A stretch of 64,000 nucleotides of DNA, taken from Ampullaceana balthica (taxonomy: Eukaryota > Mollusca > Gastropoda > Lymnaeidae). Location of the stretch: positions 500,459-564,458 of the forward strand of contig CALYLW010000060.1 in NCBI GenBank assembly GCA_944989445.1, in the 5' to 3' direction. Position 1 is the stretch's first letter, and each line of letters begins with the position of its first letter. The position numbers and the translations under genes are program-made. Of this stretch, positions 44,961 through 57,468 are shown piece after piece. Under the pieces are notes generated by a model. The model saw nothing but the letters and a program-made list of their open reading frames with translations, did not search any database and was not told where the DNA came from.

Positions 44961-45719
44961 TGTAAAATAGGAGAAGGACAAAGAAAAGTCCAGATGTCTT
45001 AAAATTGTCAGTAGCCAGTTGGTCACAGTTTCCCTAGGAAATGTGATGTCATGTTTGCTGACATATGTACCACATACTGGGCGTTAACGTCAGAATGTCG
45101 ATGTCGAAATTTAATACTTTAATATTATGATGACCCACGAAACTCAAATACCCCCCCCCTCCCCCTCTCACGCCGTATTTCTTAGCCACTGGTTTTTGTC
45201 CTAATCACTTAACATCTACTTCCTTGTTTTCCCCTCTGTTTTATGTGCATGGTATTGAGATTACTGTCTCTCAAACTAAAATAAAATGCAAGAGTCTTAA
45301 AAATGTGTAAAGTTATACTTGTCAATAAATTCGACATTAATAATAATCTATGGCGAAGTGCGTCAAGGTGATTGTTCACACAAGCGAAATAGGGCATGTA
45401 AATGAATGAAATACATAAAAATTTAAATATTTGGTTCAGATATTTGACATTACACGACTGTTTATTTTTCTGTTCGTCTATCATTAGAAGCTCACAATAT
45501 TGAAAAGTTAACAAGAGCCTCAGTATAGGTGCGTGTGTCTTGTTTACCAATTTTCTACTGAATACGGGTTTCAGCCAAGGCGTTTATTCTCGTGATATTT
45601 TCAAGCCCTTATAGTAGAAGTATTAAAAAACTTTCTTCAACCTGCTCATTTTCTATCAGCTCATTTTCTATCAGCTCATTTTCTATCAGCTCATAGAAAT
45701 TACATTTAAAATAAACAAC

Positions 45720-46125
45720 CGCGTAAAGACAAAGATTTTGACTATAAACCCCTTATATATGAGACATAACTAAAAGTATTGATTATGTTCAAACGCGACA
45801 AATATTCACATACTGACACCGACTGATGTCCCCTGGTTTTAAAACCGGGGGAAGGGGGGGAAGGGGGTGTGGACATCGATGTGCGGCGTGAACGCGTACT
45901 CAACTGGCACGTGGAAGACAAACAATAACAAACTGTGAAATTGAATTACATATGTTATATAGAGATAAACTAAACATGGATTAATTTAATTATGGTACAT
46001 TAAATCGATCTGAAATTTTGATACGATACATTGATACTCGAGTCTATGTGCAAAATGTCAGCTCAATAGCATCACGGGAAGTGTGTCCTATTTTACTTTT
46101 GTTTTTCCGCCTGCCCGATGACGAA

Positions 46126-46188
<63 letters not shown>

Positions 46189-46240
46189 CAGAGAGACAGA
46201 GAGACAAGATTTTGAAGTTAATATAAGGGATTTAAACATT
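45720..46240 (+). repeat. Full-length family A repeat with expanded GA tail
   Basis: Left end 'gactataaaccccttatatatgagacataac' at about 45739; right end 'gaagttaatataagggattt' at 46215-46235. A (GA)n tract of about 75 bp (46129-46204) occupies the position where other copies have GACAGACAGAGA. It lies between units A and B. Confidence 0.75.
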
Positions 46241-46899
46241 ACACTTATATTGAAACGAGTGACAATAATCTTAATCCACATGACTTGACTGTAAAGTTAA
46301 TAAATAATTGACTAATTTTAAATAGGCTCATTTATCATTATATCTAGAATGGCCAGGGGCGTTTGACCAAAAACCAATTGAACAATTATATCAAAAACGT
46401 TTATAATTCTATCAAATAGATCCCCCCCCCCTTTTAAAGAATAAGGACATTCCGTGTTGTTTTGACTTAAAATATCTACACATAATCCTATTCAGATCAT
46501 TTTTAGACACTTGTCATGCTTGTAAAACACACCAGTAGCATTTTCAGGCTGACGACGCTCCCTTAAATCCCAGAGTCATGTGAGCTTGACCTAGAGTCTG
46601 GAGGTTGGGCGGGGGTGTAACGCACACATAAACTTGTATGTTTTGGGGTAACGGGCAAAAATGTACCCCGACTCCTGCCGTAAATAGAACCAACCAAACG
46701 TAGCTGCGGGTACATCAAAAATGCTTTGAAGTCAACATCAAACGACGCAATTTCATTCGTTATCTTGTGTGTTCTCAAACTTAAGGATTATAATTAGATT
46801 TAATTTTCGTGTCTTGATGGCTTACGCCAACCAGCGTCTGATGGCCTACCGACTGGTATATTGAGAAGCACTGGTTTTAAAAAAAAATTAAATACATTT

Positions 46900-47042
46900 T
46901 TTTTAAAGTCATTAAATAAATTGTAATCCTTTTGTTGTGACGTCACAATTCTTCAACCCCCCTCCCTCCCCCTCGTCACGAATCGTCACAAAAGTGTGAC
47001 CTCCCTCCCCCCTAGGTGTGTGACGTCATTTATGGACGGCCC
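46900..47042 (-). repeat. Dispersed repeat with GGGGCCGTCCATAAA terminus
   Basis: Reverse complement of the element entering the right edge of the window. Shared blocks on its own strand: GGGGCCGTCCATAAA-TGACGTCA, C/T-rich 'ccccccctcc...' and cgtcaca. It sits at the left edge of duplication unit B. Confidence 0.55.
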
Positions 47043-47399
47043 CTAAGCATGAAAATTGTTTTTTTAAACGACAATTATTTAAAGAGATATTTTTACTTAT
47101 TAAAAGAAAGTAATCACATAAAATATTCATAGATTCATAGTTTTATTTTAATAATACACTTTTTATCTTTATAGCACGGCCCCTAATAAAATTTGATTTA
47201 CATTTAAAATTATATATAAAATCCAAGGACTTGCAGTGGTCGCACTCTCTTGGTGTATTAAAAAAAAATCATGTTAGTAACTTTCCGGGGAACCCCATAG
47301 GTAAGGGGGTTGAAATTTCTATAGGCTTTTTGAAATCCTGCCAACTTTCAAATTGAGAAATCTTTTATGCAAAAAATGTGTGTATGAATTAAACAATGA

Positions 47400-48065
<666 letters not shown>

Positions 48066-48149
48066 TTTAAATTTCTTTTCTTTTCCTGATAAAATCCACA
48101 GCAACAGGGGTCACCAAGTTCTGATCATCGGGGGGAAATATTGAAAAAA

Positions 48150-48612
48150 CAACCCTGTAAAAACAAAGTTTTTCACTATAAATCCCTTATATATGAGACA
48201 GAAAGTAAAGTATTGATATGTTCAATATAATTCGCACGGCGCGACAAACATTTACAGACCGAAACTGACTGATCTCCCTTTGCTATAAAACCGTTGGTGG
48301 TCATCGATGGCTGGACTGAACTCCAGCACGTGGAGGTGAACAATAGCAGACGGCTACATTGGATTATATAGAGATAAACTAAAAATGCATTAATTTAATA
48401 TTCGGAACATCCGATCGATCTGAAATTTTGATACATTGCATTGTTGGGTGACACGAGTCTATGTGCAAACTTTCAGCACGATGGCATCACGGAAAGTGGG
48501 TCGTTTTTAGACTTTTGTTTTCCACCCGACCAACCAAGAGATCACGACTGCGAAAGAGAGAGAGAGAGAGACAAGAGGGTGAAGTTAATATAATGGATTT
48601 TTTTTTAAAATG
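48150..48612 (+). repeat. Family A repeat, full length
   Basis: Left end 'aacaaagtttttcactataaatccctt' at 48164; right end 'gaagttaatataatggatttt' near 48583-48605, with a short GAGAGAGA just inside. Unit A has the empty site near 31660 (aaaccaagggcgtcagt). Confidence 0.78.
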
Positions 48613-48963
48613 GCGTCAGTCTAGAATACACTTCAAACCCTACCCCCAACATCTTGCCCAAAAAGTTCGTCAATGTAATTCTCAAGAGCCGCAATCTTTT
48701 TCCCCCGTTTGTTGGTGTTTGTAAAACTTACTAGGCTTGAGAAGTTTAACCGGGACCAATTATATCTCTTTCAGTATTTGTTGACACTGTGCCTTGTCGT
48801 TTAACTATTTTTTATTACTCCTCTTCCTCCTCAGTTCTATTACATTTAGTTTTTAGATTTTTTCCTTCTAGATTAATGAATAAAGTAAGCCAGAAAGATG
48901 TGACTAATTAATATTTGTGTGAGCCTTATTTAACAGATATACGTGGACCATTCTGTTAAAAGT

Positions 48964-49042
48964 AACTGTTTATGTTAAGTGATGTGAGCCTAGTTCCTTA
49001 CTGGGGTACTGCGCTATATAAATTATCAGTTTATTTATTTAA
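48964..49042 (+). mobile_element. Very short LINE 3' tail insertion
   Basis: 'gtgatgtgagcctagttccttactggggtactgcgctatataaa' plus a TTTATTTATTT tail matches the LINE tail at 23600-23665. Unit A lacks it near 32105 (ctgttaatactacctgaaaa), so it is an extremely 5'-truncated insertion specific to unit B. Confidence 0.7.
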
Positions 49043-49878
49043 CTGAAAAAACTAATCTAATTGATAATGCGACAAAGCTCAACCTTGAAATGTTTATGCA
49101 ACAAGAAATTTCTTCAGATTCTTTTCAAACGGCAATTCTGAAACATTTTAATCCCATCGCTAGATGTGAAGTAGCCAACTGTAAAAAGGAATCCTTAATT
49201 TTTTTATTAATTTTTTTATTAATTTTTTTTTAAAGTTCCGCTTCACTGAAGCGTGCAGGAACGAATGGATGATCCCCGTGAACCAGTTTGACACCCATTG
49301 CTGATACCTCACGTACTGCTGTGTTGTTATAGACGCAGATGTATTCGCTATTTAAGGTGAGAATAAAATATTGCCTCAATTTAATTTAACGTTTACAATT
49401 ATTAATCATAATGTTAATTTCCTATATTGTTTTTACTGTGGTGTTCGTGTAGCAATTACTTACTTCATCAGAAAAAGTTTCTTAAAATTTCATACAAGTT
49501 AATTTTTAAAGATGTAACTAAATGTTTGTGATTCATTGATGTACTATAAATTTGGAACTATTTAGTAAATAAATGATTAAGCACTAATTCTAATTAGGTA
49601 GCTTTAAAGTTATTAAAGAAAACGAATTAATGTTTCAAAAATGTCATTGTTGCATGTAAAAGACGACTGCTGTCTAAGTCAATAATTCAGCCTACACACA
49701 AGCTCACTTCACTTATGTTTAATGCCTCATATTTTTTTTTCAAAAAAAAATACTTTTCAAAACTAACCTTGTTACAATTAATTATGTTAATTTGAAGAAA
49801 ATATAAATAATCAACTGAATAAATAGGAACTGTCATCAATGATTTTTTTTGGAAGCTTGTCACCATCTAGGTCAACGG

Positions 49879-51021
49879 ATGAGTCCCTCGGTTATATCCT
49901 TATTGGTCATTGTGTGTGCGTTGACCACTGTGACGTGTGATGTCAACTGGATGACCCCAATAAAGTCGGCGTGGACCTTCGAATGCCCAGATGGTCATGA
50001 CTTGAGAATCCTACAGTCAGCAAGTATTCCCTACACCCATGATAGACAGTGGACCTTCACCTGCAGTGATGACCACCCTGCACTCATCAACGCTTCCTGT
50101 GAGTGGAGTGCCTACGTCAATGACTTCAATCAAATGTTCAACTTTCAATGTCCTGATGAGGGAGTTGTGACAGGTGAGTGTGACAGGTGAATTGTGACAA
50201 TAGAATAGTGGCAGGAGAGTTCTGACAGGTGATTTGTGACAGGTTAGTTGTGACAGGTGAGTTGTGACATGTGAGTTATGACAGGTAAGTTGTGAAAGAA
50301 AAGTTGTGACAAGGAAGTTGTGACAGGTGACTTGTGACAGGGGAATTGTTACAGGTGAATTGTGACGGGGGAATTGTGATTGGGGAGTTGTGACAGGGGA
50401 GTTCTGACTAGTGAATCTATGTTAGTGAGATAGTTGTGACAGGTTAGCATCAGTCAGTGCAACCATTCTAAACATTTAATTAATAATTTGATAAAGTGTC
50501 AAAGACTACGCTATTATTCTCTATATAAGAACACAGACAATAACTCCAAAGTCCTTAAAAACAAATAAAAATCTGTGTGTGTGTGGGGGTGGGGGGGGTT
50601 ACATTGGGGATTGGGGCGTCGGAATTCTAAATTTTTATATTCTGTTTCGTTTGCAGGTTAAACAATTATATTGACACTTAGTGGGATTTTAAAATTAATT
50701 CCATAATCGACTTTAATTCAATTTTCGGTGTTAAAAAAACTAATGACTAAATATTCATTTTTCATAGGCGTAGCTGCATACCATGGGGGTAACGTTGACC
50801 GGTGGTTCCAGTTTCGATGTTGTTTCCCTGAAGGGTACATCGCTCACGCCTGTGTCTTCACACCTGACCTCAATAGCCTTGGGGGGTTCATGAACTATCG
50901 CGTACAAGAGAGATGGTACATCCGGGGCTTCAGCAGTCAGTTCTATCAAATGCCCAATGGCTACTATGACCGTGTGTTCAGTCTCAACGTTTGCAAAGTG
51001 AACAAGCTCTCACCGACTTGA
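49879..51021 (+). CDS. DPT7: dermatopontin-family secreted protein, 182 aa
   Basis: Coding exons 49879-50173 and 50768-51021, with a phase-1 intron (GTGACAG|GTGAGT ... TTCATAG|GC). The ATG is 10 nt after CACCATCTAG, the presumed leader-intron acceptor, and begins a signal peptide of about 20 residues (ISLLVIVCALTTVTC). Motifs: DVNWMTP, DRQWTFTC, NASCEWSAYVNDFNQMFNFQC, EGVVTG; exon 2 has RWFQFRCCFPEGYIAHAC, FMNYRVQERWYIRGFSS, YYDRVFSLNVCKVNKL. It has eight mature cysteines and no C-terminal extra cysteine, unlike DPT3, 4, 6 and 8. It is the intact duplicate of DPT5; exon 2 differs from DPT5 at only a few residues, mostly at the very end. The start of its intron is a minisatellite of donor-site copies. 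ATTAAA is at 51061. Confidence 0.92.
50160..50425. repeat. 14-bp minisatellite built from the DPT7 5' splice site
   Basis: Units of TGACAGGTGAGTTG and variants (GTTAGTTG, GGGGAATTG, GGTAAGTTG) follow directly from the exon-1 donor. The array is shorter than in DPT5 and its order of variants differs, so both arrays have changed since the segmental duplication. Confidence 0.85.
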
Positions 51022-51891
51022 ATTGTCCGTGCTGTAAAGCATTTGTTCATTCATGTCAATATTAAACTTTGCTTTTTTTGACAATATGCTTTCATTTCTT
51101 CTTTGTAATGGATTTGTTTTAGTCTTTTTTTTCCTTTGTTTTTTAAAACTTTATATTCACTTATAAAGCCTTTATGACTTTCAAACATAAGAAAACATAT
51201 GAAACTTAAATTGTATTTTAAAAATTGTATAATTATATTTTTATAATGAAAGATTTACCCCAAAAGAGTGTTCTGTTAATTAATCTATAAGTCAAATTTC
51301 AACACGCGCAGTTGTTATTTGTAAAAGATTCTTTGAGTCTCTTTCAATCCACAGAAAGTACGTCATCAAACAATTCCTTAACGGTAATTACTTAAAATAA
51401 ATTCGATGTATAGTTTATGTTGAAAACTGTTTAATGTATGATTTTAACTACAGTAACATTGAAATAAAATAAATAACTATTTCTAAATGAAATAAGATAC
51501 ATGCAGCCTGAAACAGCCATAAAAAATGTGTAAAAACAAATTCCTGAAATGTCCAATTGATATTTCTTCACCAAACATCAGTGTCAATCAAAGTTGAAGC
51601 TCCAACCAGGAAAGTTCTCTTCATTGCCACAAGTCTGACAGTCAAGCGTAAAGCTGAACATTCAGTTTGTCGATGTATTCAACTAATGACCAACTTCTGA
51701 TCACAATTCATGGTTCACGTGACAGCTCATTAAGGTAAAACATTCATGAGACCAAACTCGCTAATTGTTTTAGATTTCAATGCTGAATTTGACAGCTGGA
51801 ATTTAATATGAAGTTGAAATTTTTGGCAAAGTTTTATGTCCTATTCGAAAAATTTCTTTACTTAAGATGCTTAGAAATTTAGTGACATATG

Positions 51892-51899
51892 CCTTAGAG
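51892..51899. other. Empty target site for the unit-A hAT transposon
   Basis: Single CCTTAGAG in the context tgacatatgccttagagaaacag, matching the flanks of 35187-37668 in unit A. Confidence 0.92.
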
Positions 51900-52225
51900 A
51901 AACAGAGCCGACCACGGAGCAAGATTTACAATTTTTCAATCTTGAATAACTAATCAAAATGTTTATCTGTGTGTAAAACTAAAACATCATATTTTACTAT
52001 CAGTAATGAGATGACATTTGCAACATTGGAAATGTTGATAATAAAAAGTGTTAAGATCAAGAAAATTATTTAACTTTCTTTTCTAAAAGGCTTTTCAGAC
52101 TGAGTTCCTTAAGACTTGAAGCATTGACCCAACAATTAAATTTACATTCGAAGCAAAATATAAGTGGTCAAAATATTTAAATTCAAAAAGAAATTTCGAT
52201 GACTTCTTGAAACCATCAGCTAAGG

Positions 52226-52432
52226 CAGCGGTTCCCAATCTGTGGGTCGCGACAAAGGGTTTTCGGGGGGTCGCCAACTGTCCATAAAAAATATTCATTA
52301 TAATCCAAATTTGCTCTATTTTATATTTTACAAACATTTATTGAAAATGACTATTTACATTTCATGGGGGGTCGCGGGTCACATGGCTTTAATAAAAAGG
52401 GTTCGCCACCTGAATAAGTTTGTGAATCACTG
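52226..52432. mobile_element. hAT-like MITE, 207 bp, with 8-bp target duplication
   Basis: Ends CAGCGGTTCCCAA and TTGTGAATCACTG are imperfect inverted repeats, flanked by AGCTAAGG at 52218-52225 and 52433-52440. The left end resembles the autonomous-type element at 35195 (CAGGGGTTCCCAAC), so both could have used a related transposase. The interior holds inverted 'tgggtcgcgac'/'gtcgcgggtca' segments. The empty site is in unit A at 37991. Confidence 0.92.
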
Positions 52433-52479
52433 AGCTAAGGGCTTTGTGAGTTTCAAATCATCTCTTTGATATAACATCG

Positions 52480-53310
52480 TTTTAGCTATTGTCTACAAGA
52501 TTATTTTTTTTCCGAATCAGTAAGGTCATAATTTGTTACTTTCTAAAAACTACACGATACAGTATTTTATTTTCTACTTGATGACTAGAGATTGGTGAAA
52601 GTAACCTTCAATTGTCGTTCCTATAGAGGTAAGATAGTAAATCATAAAATAGTAGATGATCGAAGATAAGCAAAGCCATATTATGTTTATGACTTAAGTG
52701 AAAACGGCTGCAAATTAAAATTTATTCTAGATGAATGTATAAAAGAGATATAATTCTAATTTATAACATCATAATCTTACGTGCCTTATTCTTTTAATTT
52801 AGCAGGAGTTTACTTACCAGCTTAAAAAAAATTTTAGATTAATTTCTCATCCATCCCTTTAAGTCTTTAAAAAAATTTAAAGTGCGCTTATTAGTGAATT
52901 TAACTAGGGGATTTGGAAAGATCGTTTCCCATAGCTGTTGAAATAAATATACGTATGGTGTGCCAGCTTCATAAGGCTTGCCAGTAAGATCATGAGCCGA
53001 ACTTAAGATTTTGAATTAACTCCTCCTACAAAAGAAAATGAAACATAATTTTCCATAGGAAATAATTAAACTTGAGATATTCGTTCACGTCCATTTCAGA
53101 AACACAAAATACAACAAAGAATTAACAACTGCTTGACATTACAAATTTACATTTTCTTGTTAACGTAAATAAATAAAAATAGATACCTTCTTTTTTTTTA
53201 CGTTTTGTCAAAATTATTATCAAATAAACCGATTACTTGAAATAATCACAGAGCTAATCTATTTATTTCTAAAAATTAAATAATATATATTTTGTTAAAT
53301 TATAACAAAA
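52480..53310. other. Sequence present only in unit B, unrecognised
   Basis: About 830 bp of AT-rich DNA between shared landmarks, where unit A instead has two family A repeats. It may be ancestral sequence lost from unit A or an unrecognised insertion. No open frame of note. Confidence 0.4.
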
Positions 53311-53542
53311 CAGCTATAGTCAAGAAGATCGGAATATATTGAAATAAAATATTTTTCGTGTGTGAGTGGATAAATAAATTTCCTAATAAATATGTGTGTG
53401 TGTGTGTGTGCGTGCGTGTGTGTTTGAGTGGTTCATGCCTAAGCGGATACGTAACACTTTATAAAAGTATGTAACGAAAATTTAAATATTTTAACTTCTG
53501 AAAAGATAGAGCAAAAAAAAATATATAAAAGAAATTTTTAAA

Positions 53543-53567
53543 AAATATATATATATATTATATATAT

Positions 53568-53653
<86 letters not shown>
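53543..53653. repeat. (AT)n microsatellite
   Basis: About 110 bp of almost pure AT dinucleotides, able to form cruciforms. Absent from the matching place in unit A (about 39130). Confidence 0.92.
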
Positions 53654-53657
<4 letters not shown>

Positions 53658-53714
53658 GGCAATACATTTACATTAAATTATATTGTATGTGTATTTGGTC
53701 AGATATTAAATATA

Positions 53715-54604
53715 CAGTGGAACTTCTCATAACGAGCACCTCTCATAACGAGTAATTCGCATAACGAGCACAAAACAATGTGAAGAAGTTGTTCCCTTAA
53801 CTAGGGACATTTTGCATGACGAGTTACGCAGAAAGGGAAAGTCCCCTTTTCCCGACATTCATTCGTGAGCCCTTATTTCCGCGCTGATGCATTACTTTGT
53901 GTTCAGTACTCGGTCTGTTTGCATATTGTTTTCGTATATGATCGCCCATTTTTTAAAATTTTATATTCAGACAGTATTCGTAATTTATTTGTGCTAAGTA
54001 TAATAACCTGTGCTAAAATGTCTTCGAAGAAAAAACCACAAGAAGACAATCATAATATAGAGAAAAAAACATAACTGTTGAAATTAGGGAGGAGAGTTCA
54101 TTAATGGAGAATGAGGAGTAGCAGATCCACAATCTTCTAGCTCAATAAGAGAAATCCTGAAAGCATTGGATCCTGTTGCATCGCTTATTGAAATAAATCA
54201 CCCTTCTAAGGAGGGGGTTATTGATGCTACAAATTTATTAAATGTTAATGCTGCGACACATTTTCGTCAAATTTTGAAGCGTCGGCAAAAACAAATGACT
54301 TACGACAGTTTTCTAGTTAAAAAGAATGAATTATTTGTCATAAATTCATATTTTTATTTACGTTATTTGTTTAAATCTAAATTGTAATCCAAGTTGCTAC
54401 ACTCCTGAAAAATTCATAAGTAATTTTATTTGAATAAATAAATGTTAATAAAACTGTTGAAACATGTGTTTTTTTCTGCATGGAATGCATTATTGTATTT
54501 TTCATTGATTTGTATAAGAAAATTGTTTCGTTTAACAAGTTAAGTGTTTCGCTTAACGATTAAGATTCTGGAACGAATTAAGTTCGTTATGAGAGGTTCC
54601 ACTG
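53715..54604 (+). mobile_element. Tigger/pogo-like element, internally deleted, ~890 bp
   Basis: Ends CAGTGGAACTTCTCATAACG and CGTTATGAGAGGTTCCACTG are 20-bp inverted repeats with one mismatch; extra 'cataacgag' motifs lie inside the left end. Interior frames give a transposase-like start (MSSKKKPQ at 54018) and end (LKRRQKQMTYDSFLVKK near 54273-54327), the usual termini of Tigger/pogo transposases; the catalytic middle is missing. Unit A lacks the element near 39160-39175. TA precedes the left end, but the right flank is TT, so the target duplication is imperfect. Confidence 0.8.
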
Positions 54605-55074
54605 TTTATTTTTAAAAAAGACATTTTTATTACTGAACTTAACATAAAGATTTTGATCTCCATTAGTTTCCCAGTTCAAGTACATCACAGGAACTTGCGC
54701 ATAAAGAAATTGAAAGAAAAAATTTGGGTAGGGGTGGGAGAAGAATTCACCCTCTGAATACATAAAGAAAAGAATGAATTCTTCGGTGCCACTTCCCGGA
54801 CGATAGCTGTGACCTTGTAAAATAATGAACTTCACCCTCCAGTGGAGTCTCAGTTGGCCAGGTACACATCCCGTGTTTTCACTAGAGCAGTGTCATCGGT
54901 AGACAGGTTGGCAAGTCTTGTTTGGTACGCTGAAGTGGGTGTCTGAGGTAAGTTATAGAAGGCAATATTGTAGGACTGTGTAAATGAACATTTTGTTAGA
55001 ACTGAATCCTTAAATTACGGTGATATCATTATGTGTTTATTTGTTAACGTTTGCAACTATTAGAAACTATGATG

Positions 55075-55275
55075 CATTTAAGCTTCGTGGTTGAGCGGGC
55101 GCGCGAATACCTAAGGACGCCGCGCAGCGGTTTAGAATTACCGCTAAGCAAATTTTGATATGGAAAATATAATGTCAGTGTTTGTGTTGTGTAAAATTTA
55201 GCACAAAAAATGGAGTTAGTGCAACTTTTTTTTTACTTTGGCACACGGAACATCGAACCTCAGAGGGAACATTGA
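55075..55275. mobile_element. Family D MITE, unit-B copy
   Basis: Contains 'aagcttcgtggttgagcggg', 'gacgccgcgcagcggtttagaattaccg' and 'tttggcacacggaacatcgaacctcagagggaacatt'. It is the duplicate of 39655-39835. Confidence 0.65.
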
Positions 55276-55851
55276 TTAGAAGGCTATATGACAATGTTTA
55301 TGGTATAAATTCCAGCTGGGCTTATGACAATAAAACGTTCATTGCAAAATGCTGTTCAACTACATAATTTTGTTAAGAAGTATTTGTCATCATTTTTAGT
55401 CCACGTTACTTAAACTTGATTGATCACGTGAAAATGTTGGTTATCCATCGTTATAAGGAATATTATCTTATTTGATGTAAAAAAAAAGTTAATTAGATTA
55501 GTGACGTCACTAACGACATAATTCATTTGATATCTTATCTGCTGTAAATAATTTGAATAAATCCGGTCAACTTAGCGCGACTCTTTTTGCAAAGTAATAG
55601 CTCACTTTTGATATTTCATCATCACGTTGTATTAAAATATTATTTAATTCATCTCAATCTAAACTACATTTTGTATATTAAAATAAAATATATTTCGTGA
55701 TTGATCAGAGAGTATTTGTCTATATTTAGCACTAGCAGCCTTGCAAAACGTGCAAGTATAGATTGTATTACATTCATCACGTCAGTGCTAGTAAAATTGT
55801 TGTTTAATTTACATTTACACACCGATTCCTAACGCCAACCAGAAGCAGACG

Positions 55852-56662
55852 ATGAAGCAGTCCGTTGTTTTGACGTTGTTGACCATCATTGGTACCTTGA
55901 ATGTCGTCGCGGGGGATGTGGACTGGGCGACATCACTGCAGAACGAATTTACATTTGAATGCACCAACGCAACCACGTTAAAAGTGCTACAGTCAGCACA
56001 CTACCCTGGGAACTATGACAGAGTGTGGAACTTCGGCTGTGGTGGCAGTGATGACAAGCTCAAGGGCGCCCCCTGTGAGTGGAGCGCCTACGCCAACGAC
56101 TTCAACCAACTGTTTAACTTCCAGTGTCCCAATGATGGCGTTATAACAGGTACAGATAAGGGATATTTTGCGGTGTTCCGAAATATTAAAATTTTTGTAT
56201 GAATTTCAAGACAATAATGTGTGCTTATGTAAATCTTTTCGAAAAGCACAAGCCTGCAATTTCTATAAAATTAAAATTTGTTCATTTATCTGCTTCTTTA
56301 ATAATTGAATAAATTTAGTTTTTAAAATTAACTGTGATAATAAACTTTGAACTATTATAAAACTTTTAACATTCAATGCTCATTGTTTTTCTGTCCTAGG
56401 TCTGGCGTCTTACTTTTCCAGCACTGACAGGAGGTACCAGTTCCTCTGCTGTTTCCCCACTGGGTATATCGCCCATGCCTGCCAGTTCACCCCCAACATC
56501 AATTCTCTTGGAGGCTTCATGAACTATCGCCGACCAGACTACTGGTACATCCGGGGCTTTAGCAGTTCATTCGGTGTAGCCAGCAACGGATATTATGACC
56601 GTGTGTTTGGACTGAACATCTGTAAGCTGGACAAACTTATTGCGTCTAATTGTTCGAAGTAA
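55852..56662 (+). CDS. DPT8: dermatopontin-family secreted protein, 186 aa
   Basis: Coding exons 55852-56149 and 56400-56662, phase-1 intron (ATAACAG|GTACAG ... TCCTAG|GT). The ATG is 9 nt after CGCCAACCAG, the presumed leader-intron acceptor. Signal peptide of about 21 residues (SVVLTLLTIIGTLNVVAG). Motifs: DRVWNFGC, PCEWSAYANDFNQLFNFQC and DGVITG in exon 1; RRYQFLCCFPTGYIAHAC, FMNYRRPDYWYIRGFSS, YYDRVFGLNICKLDKLIASNCSK in exon 2. Nine mature cysteines, with the odd one in the C-terminal NCS. Same length as DPT6, its duplicate; differences concentrate in the region before DRVWNFGC (ALQSAHYPGNY-type segment) and after YIRGFSS. AATAAA lies at 56755. Confidence 0.92.
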
Positions 56663-57135
56663 TTCATATTTCAACTGTCATTCGGAGTTTAATATTTACA
56701 GATTTGAATATTTCCAGATTGTACAAGATGACATTACATTTTAAAACACATGCAAATAAAAGTGATTACTAAAGAAAAGCTTTGATATGTATGCATGCTT
56801 TCAATTTTAAAGAAACTTTAATGTCCTCATGTTTTTCTTTTAACAATGATTTGATCAATAAATTTGTACAAGTTCCCATAGATCCTTTCTCAATTGTTTT
56901 AAGATATATTACATTTGGTAAGGCCCTTGAGTCTTTTATAGTTATGTAGGGAAAACTAAGTACCGACAAAGTTGGTAAACATTCCTAAAATTATTGAAGT
57001 CAAAAATTTCTTCTAATATTTGAGCTTATTATTTCACATTTAAGTATGGAATATCAATTACATGCTTCTGCTCATTGTTAAATAAAAGTGTGTTGTTGTT
57101 TTTTATAACTCAATAAAGGTGAAATTTTGATGGTA

Positions 57136-57172
57136 TAGAAGTGATGTTAATCAATTGGTGTAATTGAAAACT
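57136..57172 (+). other. Source of a 37-bp patch found inside the MITE at 58346
   Basis: This 3'-flank sequence of DPT8 is identical to 58365-58401. Unit A has a diverged homologue near 41586-41612 (ataattggtgtaattaaaaac), so the flank is the original and the MITE copy is derived. Confidence 0.8.
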
Positions 57173-57468
57173 TGCAGTAGATTTTGTCTGGTCTCTGTCT
57201 TAATTTAATTAGTGTTGCATGAGTGGAACAATAAAACTTTCATTTGTTCTAAAATAGATTATCTTATTCTCCTATAAACTGATGTCCTTACACCAATGCT
57301 TTAATTATTCTTGCGCCTATCTATGTATTTATTAGTGGGTTTACTATGTTTCTTTGAGGAAAAAACCTCGAACTGCTTCTCATCGATGATAACAGAGAAA
57401 GAACGTTTGAAGACAAGAGGCAATAGACAGACATGTGTAAGTTTTGTCACCTCTCCTGTTCCATTAGG

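Larger units (their letters stand above)
31200..45710. repeat. Segmental duplication unit A (contains DPT5 and DPT6)
   Basis: Collinear with unit B at 47044-61505. Matching landmarks, A then B: 31203 and 47043 (taagcatgaa); 31380 and 47221 (atccaaggacttg); 31660 and 48610 (ggcgtcagt); 32290 and 49240 (ttccgcttcactgaagcgtgca); DPT5 and DPT7; 35171 and 51881 (tgacatatg); 38920 and 53330 (agaagat-ggaatatattgaaataaaa); DPT6 and DPT8; 42110 and 57300; 45530 and 61375 (tgtgtcttgtttacc). Differences are largely transposon insertions private to one unit. Edges are approximate. Confidence 0.88.
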
